DNA from: JANNPJ01 sp965200525
GTDB taxonomy: Bacteria; Actinomycetota; Actinomycetes; Actinomycetales; Kineosporiaceae
Length of the DNA: 64,000 nt
NCBI GenBank assembly: GCA_965200525.1
Contig: OZ241368.1
Location: 6,820,001 to 6,884,000 of the forward strand
Direction of reading: 5' to 3'
This document shows, piece after piece, positions 26,029 to 34,037 of this stretch (within the stretch, counting starts at the first letter, position 1; each line of letters begins with the position of its first letter). The position numbers were made by a program, and so were the translations under genes. The notes under the pieces were generated by a model, which was given only the letters and a program-made list of their open reading frames with translations, made no database searches and was not told the DNA's origin.

Positions 26029-27456
26029 TCAGGAGTCGAAGCCCAGGCCCAGCCGGTCGAGGGTGCGCAGCCACAGATCGCGCCGGCCGCCGTTCGCGTC
26101 GGCCCGGGCCAGGCTGCGCCGGGTCAGGGTGATCCCGGCCCAGCGGAACGGCTCCGGCGGGAACGGCACCGGCTTGTGCCGCACCATCGACAGCGCCGTC
26201 CGCTCGGTCTCCCGCCCGTCGACCAGGTCGAGGGCCACCTGGGCGCCGAACCGCGAGGCGCCGACCCCGAGCCCGGTGTATCCCTGGACGGCCGCCAGCT
26301 TGCCGCCCATCCCCCGGGCCCAGAACGCGGTGAAACGGGTGCTGGTGTCGATCGCGCCGGCCCAGGCGTGGCTGAACCGCACGCCGTCCAGCTGGGGAAA
26401 GGTCTCGAAGAAGTGCTCGGCCAGCATCCGCTCGGTCTGCGGCCGGCGGATCCGGGTCGGGGCCAGGTCGGAGCCGAAGTAGTACAGCGCGTCATAGCCG
26501 CCCCAGACGATCCGCCGGTCGGTGGTCGTGCGGTAGTAGTGGAACTGGTTGCCGGCGTCGGAGATGCCTTCGCCCCCGGGCCAGCCCAGTTCCTTCCACT
26601 GCTGGTCGGTGAGCGGCTCGGTGGCCAGCACGTGGTCCCAGACCGGCACCGTGAACGGCCGTAACCGGCGCCGCGGCGAAGGGAACACGTTGGTGCCCAG
26701 CACCACCCGGCGGGCCCGGATCGTGTGCCGGCCGTGCTCAGTCTCGGTGCTCAACCGGACCTGGGCCTTCTCGTCGCCGAGCCCGGTCACCCGGGTGCCT
26801 TCGAGAATGGTGACGCCGAGCTGCTCGGCCGCCGCGGCCAGCCCCCAGACCAGCCGGGCCGGGTCGAGCAGCGCGGTGCCGTCCTGCTCGCGCAGCCCAC
26901 CCAGGTACCCGGGTGAGCCGGCGATGGCCCGGGTCTGCTCGGCGTCCAGCAGTTCTGTCGGCTGTCCGAGCGCGGCCGCGGCCTCGTGCATCTCGCGCAA
27001 CCCGTCGAGCTGCCAGTCGGCGACGGCCACGGCCAGATCACCGGCGCGGACGAAACCGCAGTCGATGCCGTACTTCTCGATCGCGGCCTCGATGTCGTCG
27101 AGAGTCTGGGCCCCGAGCCGGAGCAGGGTCGGCATCTCGTCGGGCCAGCGCTCGATACCGTTGGCCAGCCCGTGGGTCAGGCTGGCCGAGCAGAACCCGC
27201 CGTTGCGGCCGCTGGCCGCCCAGCCGAGGGTGTCCGCCTCCAGCAGCACGATGCTCCGGCCGGAGTCCGGGCCCCCGGCCGCTGCCGCCTCGGCCGCCAG
27301 CAGCGCCGTCCACAGTCCGGTGAACCCGCCCCCGACCACCGCCAGGTCGACGGTCAGGTCGGTGCTCTGGGCCGGCCGGGGCCGCGGCCGGTCCGGGTTG
27401 TCCAGCCACAGCGGGACCCCTTTGGCCCCGGCCAGCGCGGCGGCGACGTCCACCAT
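26029..27456 (-). CDS. FAD-dependent amine oxidoreductase (DAO family, PuuB-like)
   Basis: A 475-residue flavoprotein of the glycine-oxidase/D-amino-acid-oxidase family, similar to gamma-glutamylputrescine oxidase PuuB. The dinucleotide-binding motif VDLAVVGGGFTGLWTALLAAE is near residue 40, the flavin-contact segment LGWAASGRNGGFCSASLTHG follows, and the C-terminal FAD contact is KLAAVQGYTGLGVGASRFG. It probably oxidises a polyamine or N-acyl-polyamine. It is the last gene of the pot operon, 8 bases after potC, which supports a polyamine substrate. No gamma-glutamylputrescine synthetase is visible in the window. It is paralogous to the flavoprotein at 36081. Confidence 0.85.
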   Translation of the reverse strand: MVDVAAALAGAKGVPLWLDNPDRPRPRPAQSTDLTVDLAVVGGGFTGLWTALLAAEAAAAGGPDSGRSIVLLEADTLGWAASGRNGGFCSASLTHGLANGIERWPDEMPTLLRLGAQTLDDIEAAIEKYGIDCGFVRAGDLAVAVADWQLDGLREMHEAAAALGQPTELLDAEQTRAIAGSPGYLGGLREQDGTALLDPARLVWGLAAAAEQLGVTILEGTRVTGLGDEKAQVRLSTETEHGRHTIRARRVVLGTNVFPSPRRRLRPFTVPVWDHVLATEPLTDQQWKELGWPGGEGISDAGNQFHYYRTTTDRRIVWGGYDALYYFGSDLAPTRIRRPQTERMLAEHFFETFPQLDGVRFSHAWAGAIDTSTRFTAFWARGMGGKLAAVQGYTGLGVGASRFGAQVALDLVDGRETERTALSMVRHKPVPFPPEPFRWAGITLTRRSLARADANGGRRDLWLRTLDRLGLGFDS

Positions 27457-27464
27457 CGGCCGGC

Positions 27465-28265
27465 TCAGGCCGCCGACGTCTTGCGCCAGCGCACGGCCTC
27501 GATGACCAGCACGATCACCATCGCCAGCAGGAACATGAAGGATCCGATCACGTAGGCCTGGGCCGGGATACCGCGCTGGGCCGAGACGTAGACGAACTTC
27601 GGGAACGTGTTGACGTTACCGGACACGAAGTTCGTGATGATGAAGTCGTCGAACGACAGGCTGAACGCGAGCAGCGCGGCCCCGGCGATCCCCGGTGCCA
27701 CCAGCGGCAGGGTGATCCGGCGGAAGGTCTCGAACTCGTTCGCGTAGAGGTCGCCGGCGGCCTGCTCCAGCCGCGGGTCGAGGCCGGCGATCCGGGCCTT
27801 CACCGCCACCACCACGAAGCTGATGCAGAACATCACGTGGGCGATCACGATGGTCACGAAGCCGAGCGGCATCTTGAAGTTCAGGAACAGGGTCAGCAAG
27901 GACGCCGCCAGTACCACTTCGGGGGTGGCCATCGGCAGGAAGATCAGCAGATTGGTCGACGTCCGGCCGCGGAACCGGTAGCGGGACAGCGCGAAGGCGA
28001 TCATCGTGCCCAGGACCGTGGCGATCACGGTCGAGGTGACGCCGATCTTCAAGCTGTTGCCGAGCGCGCTGCAGACGTCCGGAGCCCCGCACGGGTTCTT
28101 CCAGTTGTCCAGGGTGAAGCCGCCCCAGTCGACGTTGCTCTTGGACGTCGGGTTGTTGAAGCTGAAGCCCATCACGTAGGCGATCGGCGTGAAGATGTAG
28201 AGGAACGCGATCACCGCGTAGATCTGCAGCCCGTGGGTGCGCACCCAGCGCAGGGTGGTGCTCAC
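27465..28265 (-). CDS. potC: Polyamine-type ABC transporter permease (PotC-like)
   Basis: A 266-residue inner-membrane permease with about six helices (first: LQIYAVIAFLYIFTPIAYVM). The cytoplasmic EAA loop that contacts the ATPase is GLDPRLEQAAGDLYANEFET followed by FRRITLPLVAPGI. PotC-like features include the long extracytoplasmic loop after helix 1 and the segment IAGAALLAFSLSFDDFIITNF. The ATG overlaps the potB stop by 4 bases. Operon potD-potA-potB-potC-oxidoreductase on the minus strand. Confidence 0.9.
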   Translation of the reverse strand: MSTTLRWVRTHGLQIYAVIAFLYIFTPIAYVMGFSFNNPTSKSNVDWGGFTLDNWKNPCGAPDVCSALGNSLKIGVTSTVIATVLGTMIAFALSRYRFRGRTSTNLLIFLPMATPEVVLAASLLTLFLNFKMPLGFVTIVIAHVMFCISFVVVAVKARIAGLDPRLEQAAGDLYANEFETFRRITLPLVAPGIAGAALLAFSLSFDDFIITNFVSGNVNTFPKFVYVSAQRGIPAQAYVIGSFMFLLAMVIVLVIEAVRWRKTSAA

Positions 28266-29170
28266 ACCAGTTCCTCCGTTCCGGCCCGGCGGATGTAGAG
28301 GAACACCAGCACCAGGATCGCGGCCATCAGCACGAACGAGAGCGCGGCCGCCGTCGGGTAGTCGACCACCCGGAAGAACCGGCTGTCGATCACGTTGCCG
28401 ATCATCGTGGTGCGGGTGTTGCCCAGCAGCGAGGCGTTCACGTAGTCACCGGCGGCGGGGATGAAGGTCAGCAGCGTGCCGGCCACCACCCCGGGCAGCG
28501 ACAGCGGGAAGGTCACCCGGCGCAGCACGGTGAACGGGTTGCCGTAGAGATCCCCACCGGCCTCGATCAGCCGGGGGTCGATCCGTTCCAGGCTGGCGTA
28601 CAGCGGCAGGGTCATGAACGGCAGGAAGTTGTAGGTGATCCCAGCGATCACGGCGAACCCGCTGGCGGTCACGGTGGCGGTCTGCGGGATCAGGTGCAGG
28701 TTCTTCAGCGAGCTGACCACGAAGCCGTCGTCGGACAGGATCTGCCGCCAGGCCACCGTGCGCAGCACGAAGCTGGTGAAGAACGGGGCGACCACGAGCA
28801 CCAGCAGCAGGTTGCGGGCCCGGCCGGCCTTGAACGCGATCGTGTAGGCCAGCGGGTACGAGATCAGCAGGGTGAGGATCGTGGCCAGCGCGGCGTAGAT
28901 GAACGAGCGGATGAACTGCTCGTGGTACGTCGAGATGACGTGCGAGTAGTTGGCGAAGTGGAACGTCTGGACGAACGCTCCGATGTCGCCGCTCGGGGCC
29001 GGCGTCTGGGTCGAGGTCCCGAGCAGGGTGAAGATCGGGAACAGGAAGAAGATCGTCAGCCAGGCGAGGCCGGGCACCAGCAGGAACAGCAGGACGCGGC
29101 GGTTCTTGCGGGACGCCGGGGGCAGCGGCTCGGGGCCGGCCGCGGTGTGGGTGGCGTTGGCGATGGCCAT
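28262..29170 (-). CDS. potB: Polyamine-type ABC transporter permease (PotB-like)
   Basis: A 302-residue permease. The cytosolic N-terminus (MAIANATHTAAGPEPLPPAS) precedes helix 1 (RVLLFLLVPGLAWLTIFFLF). The EAA loop reads RIDPRLIEAGGDLYGNPFTV then LRRVTFPLSLPGVVAG. ATG 29170 was chosen because GAGGG precedes it and the homologous region starts just after; the frame stays open 54 codons upstream inside potA. It pairs with PotC to form the translocation channel. 10 bases downstream of potA. Confidence 0.9.
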   Translation of the reverse strand: MAIANATHTAAGPEPLPPASRKNRRVLLFLLVPGLAWLTIFFLFPIFTLLGTSTQTPAPSGDIGAFVQTFHFANYSHVISTYHEQFIRSFIYAALATILTLLISYPLAYTIAFKAGRARNLLLVLVVAPFFTSFVLRTVAWRQILSDDGFVVSSLKNLHLIPQTATVTASGFAVIAGITYNFLPFMTLPLYASLERIDPRLIEAGGDLYGNPFTVLRRVTFPLSLPGVVAGTLLTFIPAAGDYVNASLLGNTRTTMIGNVIDSRFFRVVDYPTAAALSFVLMAAILVLVFLYIRRAGTEELV

Positions 29171-29180
29171 CGGCGGGCCC

Positions 29181-30332
29181 TCAGCCCCGGCCGACCGACG
29201 CGAGCGCGGCGGCGTCCTCGTCGACCCCGGCGGCGGCGTCCCCGGCCAGGCCGAAACTGTGGCCCGGGGCCCAGGCGAGCTGGACCCGGTCGCCCGGCGC
29301 GAACCGGTCGCTGAAACCGAGGTTCTGGGCAAACACGGTGAGCTCCTGCTTCCACGGCATCCGGACCAGGTACTGGGTCGAGACCCCCATGTAGCTCGCG
29401 TCGACCACCTGGCCGCCGAGGAACACGTTGTCGCCGGCCGGGGCCGCGGCCGACTCGGGCAGCAGCCGGATCTTCTCCGGCCGGACCCCGAGCAGCAGGT
29501 CGGGGGCGGCGATGGCCCGCTCGGTGAGGATGGTGACCCGCTGGCCGTGGCAGTCGACCACGATCGAGTCGCCGTCGGCGTCGCCCAGCCGGTGGCCTTC
29601 GACCAGGTTGGACTGGCCCAGGAAGTTGGCCACGAAGGTGGTGCGCGGGGCCTCGTAGAGTTCGGCCGGGGAGCCGAGCTGCTCGATCCGGCCCTGGTTC
29701 ATCACGGCGACCCGGTCGGCCATGGTCATGGCCTCTTCCTGGTCGTGGGTGACGTGGACGAAGGTGATCCCGACCTCGGTCTGGATCCGCTTCAGCTCCA
29801 GCTGCATCTGGCGACGCAGCTTCAGGTCAAGCGCGCCCAACGGCTCGTCCAGCAGCAGCACCTGCGGGCGGTTGACCACGGCCCGGGCCAGAGCGATCCG
29901 CTGCTGCTGGCCGCCGGAGAGCTGGTTCGGCTTGCGCTTGGCCAGGTGCCCGAGCTCGACCAGGGCCAGCACGTCGTCCACCTGCTGGCGAACCTGCTTG
30001 ACCCCGCGCCGGCGCAGCCCGAAGGCGACGTTCTCGAACACGTTGAGGTGCGGGAAGAGGGCGTAGTTCTGGAACACCGTGTTCACCGGCCGCTGGTACG
30101 GCTTCCGGTGGGTCACGTCCAGGTCGCCGAGATGGATCGAGCCGTCGGTCGGCTCCTCCAGCCCGGCGATCATCCGCAGCGTGGTCGTCTTGCCGCAGCC
30201 CGACGGCCCGAGCAGGGCGAAGAACTCGCCCTGGGCGATGGTCAGGTCGATCCCGTCCACGGCGGTGAAAGTGCCGAACGACTTGGTCACCCGGGCCAGT
30301 CGCAGGTCTCCGCCGGCCTCGTTCGTGGCCAT
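29181..30332 (-). CDS. potA: Polyamine-type ABC transporter ATP-binding protein (PotA-like)
   Basis: A 383-residue importer ATPase. Walker A GPSGCGKTT at residues 42-50, Q-loop NTVFQNYALFPHLNVFENVA, signature LSGGQQQR at 138-145, Walker B LLLDEPLGALD at 159-169 and the H-loop THDQEEAMTMAD. A C-terminal TOBE regulatory domain (about 290-365) includes LLLGVRPEKIRLLPE. Energises uptake through PotB/PotC. The ATG overlaps the potD stop (TGATG), so translation is coupled. The frame is open far upstream into potD; that part is a shadow. Confidence 0.92.
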   Translation of the reverse strand: MATNEAGGDLRLARVTKSFGTFTAVDGIDLTIAQGEFFALLGPSGCGKTTTLRMIAGLEEPTDGSIHLGDLDVTHRKPYQRPVNTVFQNYALFPHLNVFENVAFGLRRRGVKQVRQQVDDVLALVELGHLAKRKPNQLSGGQQQRIALARAVVNRPQVLLLDEPLGALDLKLRRQMQLELKRIQTEVGITFVHVTHDQEEAMTMADRVAVMNQGRIEQLGSPAELYEAPRTTFVANFLGQSNLVEGHRLGDADGDSIVVDCHGQRVTILTERAIAAPDLLLGVRPEKIRLLPESAAAPAGDNVFLGGQVVDASYMGVSTQYLVRMPWKQELTVFAQNLGFSDRFAPGDRVQLAWAPGHSFGLAGDAAAGVDEDAAALASVGRG

Positions 30333-31558
30333 CAGTTGCCCAGCGCGGCTTCGAACTGCGAGCTGAAGTCGGTCTGCTCGGCGGCGGTCAGGGTACGGAA
30401 CACGTGGGCCCGCTTCAGGGTGTCCTCGGTCGGGAAGATCAGCTGGTTGTCGACCAGGGTCGGGTCCAGCTTCTGCATGGCCTCCTTGGCCCCCTCCACC
30501 GGGCACACGTAGTTGACGTACGCAGCGACCTGGGCGGCGACCTCGGGGTCGTAGTAGTAGTTCATTAGGATCTCGGCGTTCTCCTTGTGCGGAGAAGCGA
30601 TCGGAACCAGCATGTTGTCGCTCCAGAGCATGCCGCCGGCGTCCGGCAGGGCGAAGCCGAACTTGTTCTTGTCCAGCGAGACGATGTCGCCGGACCAGCC
30701 GATCACCGCGTGGGCGTCGCCGGCGGCCAAGTCCTTCGCGTACGAGTTGCCCTTGACCTGGCGGATCTGGCCGGAGTCGAGCTGGTCCTTGAGCTCGCCG
30801 ATCGCCTTGCCGAACGCGTCGTTGTTCCAGGTGCCGCTCGGGTCCACGCCCTGCTCGAGCATGATCAGCCCGATCGTGTCCCGCATCTCCGAGAGCACCT
30901 CGACCTTGCCCTTGAGCTTCGGCTGCCAGAGGTCGGAGATGCTGTGCAGGCCGTTCGGGAACTCGTCCTTGCGCCAGGCGATGCCGGTGAAGCCGGACTG
31001 CCAGGTGAGGGAGTAGTTGCGGCCCGGATCGAAGTCGACCTTCTGCAGGTTGGGCAGCAGGTTCTTGGAGTTCGGGATCACCGTCTTGTCGAGCTTCTGG
31101 ACGTAGCCCTGCTTGATCACCCGGCCGGCCATCCAGTCGGTGAAGACGATGACGTCCTTGCCGATGTCCTGACCGTTCTTGAGCTGGCCCTGGATCTTGG
31201 CGTAGTAGCTCTCGTTGTCGTCGATGTCCTCGGCGTAGCTGGCCTTGATCCCGTTGATCTGCTGGAACTTCTCCAGCGTGGGGTAGGTCTTGGTCTTGTC
31301 GTCGAAGTCGAGGTAGAGCGGCCAGTTGGCCCAGTTGACGACCTTGTCGGTCTTGGAGGTGTCCTTGGCCACGGCCGGCGCGGCGGCGCCGGAACCCGAG
31401 CTGCCGCTGGTGCCGCAGGCGGCCAGGAAGGCCCCCAGGCCCATCGCCCCGGCGCCCCCGAGCAGCGAGCGCCGGCTGATCGAGCGTCCCGAACTGAGCT
31501 GGGCGCGGACGATGGCGGCGGCTTGCGGTGACAACGGCGGACGACGACGCTGGGTCAT
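30332..31558 (-). CDS. potD: Polyamine-type ABC transporter substrate-binding lipoprotein (PotD-like)
   Basis: A 408-residue extracytoplasmic binding protein. The N-terminus has a twin-Arg GRSISRRSLLGGAGAMGLGA signal ending in a lipobox with Cys48 (FLAACG), so Tat export and lipidation are predicted. The mature part matches the spermidine/putrescine-binding family: VVNWANWPLYLDFDDKTKTY, YYAKIQGQLKNGQDIGKDVI, and the acidic/aromatic pocket segments DAHAVIGWSGDIV and VCPVEGAKEAM. ATG 31558 has AAGGA 10 bases upstream; an in-frame GTG eight codons earlier lacks one. First gene of the pot operon. Confidence 0.92.
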   Translation of the reverse strand: MTQRRRPPLSPQAAAIVRAQLSSGRSISRRSLLGGAGAMGLGAFLAACGTSGSSGSGAAAPAVAKDTSKTDKVVNWANWPLYLDFDDKTKTYPTLEKFQQINGIKASYAEDIDDNESYYAKIQGQLKNGQDIGKDVIVFTDWMAGRVIKQGYVQKLDKTVIPNSKNLLPNLQKVDFDPGRNYSLTWQSGFTGIAWRKDEFPNGLHSISDLWQPKLKGKVEVLSEMRDTIGLIMLEQGVDPSGTWNNDAFGKAIGELKDQLDSGQIRQVKGNSYAKDLAAGDAHAVIGWSGDIVSLDKNKFGFALPDAGGMLWSDNMLVPIASPHKENAEILMNYYYDPEVAAQVAAYVNYVCPVEGAKEAMQKLDPTLVDNQLIFPTEDTLKRAHVFRTLTAAEQTDFSSQFEAALGN

Positions 31559-31933
31559 GAGGAAGGAGTCCTTTCCTGACACGCTGGGCGAGGCGAATTC
31601 CGGGCGCGACGTCCCCGGCTGCGCTGCTGGGGAACAAAGCTGAAGGCAGGACGATCGGCTTGCGGGCGCGCTACGCCCGTCACTCTAAGGTGCTCAAGCA
31701 ACATCACGAACACACACAAGCCACACCCGTCCCAATGCCCTGGATACTGACACGCCGTGATGACAGGTCGCAAGGACAGAACGGTGGATTCCGTTGTTGT
31801 CGCGCCTTAACAGCAACGGATTCGTTACCTGGATTCTCTTCGGCATCAATATCTGACGGTCAGACGCCCAATTTGATGCGGAAGCGAGTAGCACTGAGCA
31901 GGCCAACTGTCACTCTCTGCAAGAGAGCGCTCA
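31559..31933. promoter_or_regulatory. potD promoter region with inverted repeat
   Basis: 375 bases without a gene, noticeably richer in A+T than the flanks. It holds GATTCCGTTGTT (31788-31799) and AGCAACGGATTC (31812-31823), an imperfect inverted pair around a 12-base spacer. The same 12-mer in the form AACAACGGAATC occurs at 33505-33516 beside the Lrp gene. It probably contains the pot operon promoter and an operator. Otherwise I see nothing. Confidence 0.5.
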
Positions 31934-33376
31934 CTATTCAATGGCCGCCATCACGTGCTTGATCCGGGTGTAGTCCTCCAGGCCGTACATCGACAGGTCC
32001 TTGCCGTAGCCGGAATGCTTGAAGCCACCGTGCGGCATCTCGGCCACCAGCGGGATGTGGGTGTTGATCCAGACACAGCCGAAGTTCAGCCGCTTGGACA
32101 TCCGCATCGCCCGGCCGAAGTCCTGGGTCCAGACACTGGAGGCGAGGCCGTAGGGCACGCCGTTGGCCCACTTCAGGGCCTCGGCCTCGTCACTGAACCG
32201 CTGGACGGTGATTACCGGCCCGAACACCTCGTTCTGGATGATCTCGTCGGCCTGACGCAGGCCGGAGACCACGGTCGGCTCCAGGTAGTACCCGTTCCCG
32301 AGCGCGGTCAGCCGGTGCCCACCGGCCGGTACCGCGGCATGGTCGGGCAGGCGGTCGATGAACCCCGACACCCGCGACAGCTGGCCCGCGCTGTTCACCG
32401 GGCCGAGCAGGGCGTCCTCGTCGTCGGGCAGGCCCACCTTGGCGTTCTTGGCCTGCTCGGTGAGCGCCGCGACGAACTCGTCGTGGATGCCGGGGGCGGC
32501 CAGCACCCGGGTGGCAGCGGTGCAGTCCTGACCGGCGTTGAAGTAACCGGCCACGGCGATCGCCTCGGCGGCGGCCTCGATGTCGGCGTCGTCGAACACC
32601 ACGACCGGAGCCTTGCCGCCCAGCTCGAGGTGGACCCGCTTGACGTCGAGGGCGGCCGAGCCGGCCACCTCCATACCGGCCCGCACCGAACCGGTGATGG
32701 CCACCATCTGCGGCGTCGGGTGCTCGACCAGGGCCCGGCCGGTGGTCCGGTCGCCAGTGATCACGTTCAGCACGCCGGCCGGGAAGAACTCGGCCGCGAT
32801 CTCGGCCAGCAGCAGGGTGGTCTCGGGGGTGGTGTCGCTCGGCTTGAGCACCACCGTGTTGCCGGCGGCCAGCGCCGGGGCGAACTTCCAAACCGCCATC
32901 ATCATCGGGTAGTTCCAGGGCGTGACCTGGCCGATGACGCCGATCGGCTCGCGCCGGACCCAGGAGGTGTGGCCGGCCAGGTACTCGCCGGCCGAGCGGC
33001 CTTCGAGAACCCGGGCCGCACCGGCGAAGAACCGGATCTGGTCGACCATCGGCGGGATCTCTTCACTGGCGGTCAGCGCGAACGGCTTACCGGTGTTCTG
33101 CGCCTCCAGCTTGACCAGGTCGTCGGCCCGGGCCTCGACCGCGTCGGCGAACTTGAGCAGCGCCTTCTGCCGCTCGGACGGCGTGGTGTCGCCCCACTTC
33201 TCGAACGCGCGCTCGGCTGCGGTGTAGGCGGCGTCGACGTCGGCCGGGGTCGAGACCGGCGCCTGGGCGACCACCTGGCCGGTCGAGGGGTCGATGATGT
33301 CGGCGCTGCTCTCGGCGGCGGCCGAGCGGTACTCGCCGTCGACGAAGTTGCGCAGCACCCGGGGCGACTGGCTCAC
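31934..33376 (-). CDS. Aminobutyraldehyde-type dehydrogenase (ALDH superfamily)
   Basis: A 480-residue NAD-dependent aldehyde dehydrogenase, most like gamma-aminobutyraldehyde dehydrogenases (PatD/PuuC group) and betaine-aldehyde dehydrogenases. The expected reaction is 4-aminobutanal to GABA. Catalytic Glu in RVHLELGGKAPVVVFDDADI and catalytic Cys in NAGQDCTAATRVL. The C-terminus GCVWINTHIPLVAEMPHGGF is typical of aminoaldehyde enzymes. GTG 33376 has GGAGG 6 bases upstream; the frame runs 39 codons further without a site. Divergent from lrp; upstream of potD in the same direction, but 375 bases away with its own regulatory region between. Confidence 0.9.
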   Translation of the reverse strand: MSQSPRVLRNFVDGEYRSAAAESSADIIDPSTGQVVAQAPVSTPADVDAAYTAAERAFEKWGDTTPSERQKALLKFADAVEARADDLVKLEAQNTGKPFALTASEEIPPMVDQIRFFAGAARVLEGRSAGEYLAGHTSWVRREPIGVIGQVTPWNYPMMMAVWKFAPALAAGNTVVLKPSDTTPETTLLLAEIAAEFFPAGVLNVITGDRTTGRALVEHPTPQMVAITGSVRAGMEVAGSAALDVKRVHLELGGKAPVVVFDDADIEAAAEAIAVAGYFNAGQDCTAATRVLAAPGIHDEFVAALTEQAKNAKVGLPDDEDALLGPVNSAGQLSRVSGFIDRLPDHAAVPAGGHRLTALGNGYYLEPTVVSGLRQADEIIQNEVFGPVITVQRFSDEAEALKWANGVPYGLASSVWTQDFGRAMRMSKRLNFGCVWINTHIPLVAEMPHGGFKHSGYGKDLSMYGLEDYTRIKHVMAAIE

Positions 33377-33485
33377 GACGAACCTCCAAGAAAGGGGCCG
33401 GTGCGGGCACCGGGGGCCTGAAGGGGGAACTCTACTGTCCGGAGAGTGCGTATCGACAGGGTGGGGCACCCTTGACTGAAGATTT

Positions 33486-33516
33486 AGCAACATTTACTGC
33501 ATGAAACAACGGAATC
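33486..33516. promoter_or_regulatory. Candidate Lrp/AsnC operator between the dehydrogenase and lrp
   Basis: AGCAACA (33486-33492) and AACAACGGAATC (33505-33516) are spaced about two helical turns apart in the 178-base divergent region. The second matches the repeat upstream of potD. It sits upstream of the likely lrp promoter (CACCAT, 33543-33548), a usual place for autoregulation by an Lrp-family protein. Confidence 0.45.
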
Positions 33517-33554
33517 ACTTGCCGTAGCCCACGGTGAACCGCCACCATCATCCA

Positions 33555-34037
33555 GTGACGCCCAGACCGGCACGTCCCCGGATCGCCTCCCCGGCGCTCG
33601 ATGAGACCTCCAAACGGATCATCGAGCAGCTGCAGGAAGACGGTCGTCGGCCCTACGCCGCGATCGGTAAGGCCGTCGGCCTGTCCGAGGCCGCGGTCCG
33701 TCAGCGGGTGCAGCGCCTGATCGACGGCGGCGTGATGCAGATCGTCGCGGTCACCGACCCGCTCCAGGTCGGTTTCACCCGGCAGGCGATGATCGGGGTG
33801 CGGGTCGACGGCGACATCAACCTGGTCGCCGACCAGCTGGCGGCCATGCCCGAGATGGACTACGTGGTCGTCACCGCCGGCTCGTTCGACCTGCTGGTCG
33901 AGGTGGTCTGCGAGGACGACGACCACCTGCTCGACGTCGTCAGTCATCGGATCCGGGGGCTCGCCGGAGTCCGCAGCACCGAGACCTTCGTCTACCTCAA
34001 ACTCCGCAAACAGCTCTACAACTGGGGAACACGATGA
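33555..34037 (+). CDS. Lrp/AsnC-family transcriptional regulator
   Basis: A 160-residue regulator. N-terminal winged helix (ALDETSKRIIEQLQEDGRRP, AAIGKAVGLSEAAVRQRVQR) and C-terminal RAM ligand-binding domain (FTRQAMIGVRVDGDINLVAD, YVVVTAGSFDLLVEVVCEDD, GVRSTETFVYLKL). The RAM domain usually binds an amino acid or amine and drives oligomerisation. GTG 33555 is preferred because CACCAT lies exactly six bases upstream (leaderless pattern); GTG 33534 is the other option. It is first in a four-gene operon with overlapping stops and starts, and probably controls polyamine degradation. Confidence 0.9.
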   Translation: MTPRPARPRIASPALDETSKRIIEQLQEDGRRPYAAIGKAVGLSEAAVRQRVQRLIDGGVMQIVAVTDPLQVGFTRQAMIGVRVDGDINLVADQLAAMPEMDYVVVTAGSFDLLVEVVCEDDDHLLDVVSHRIRGLAGVRSTETFVYLKLRKQLYNWGTR

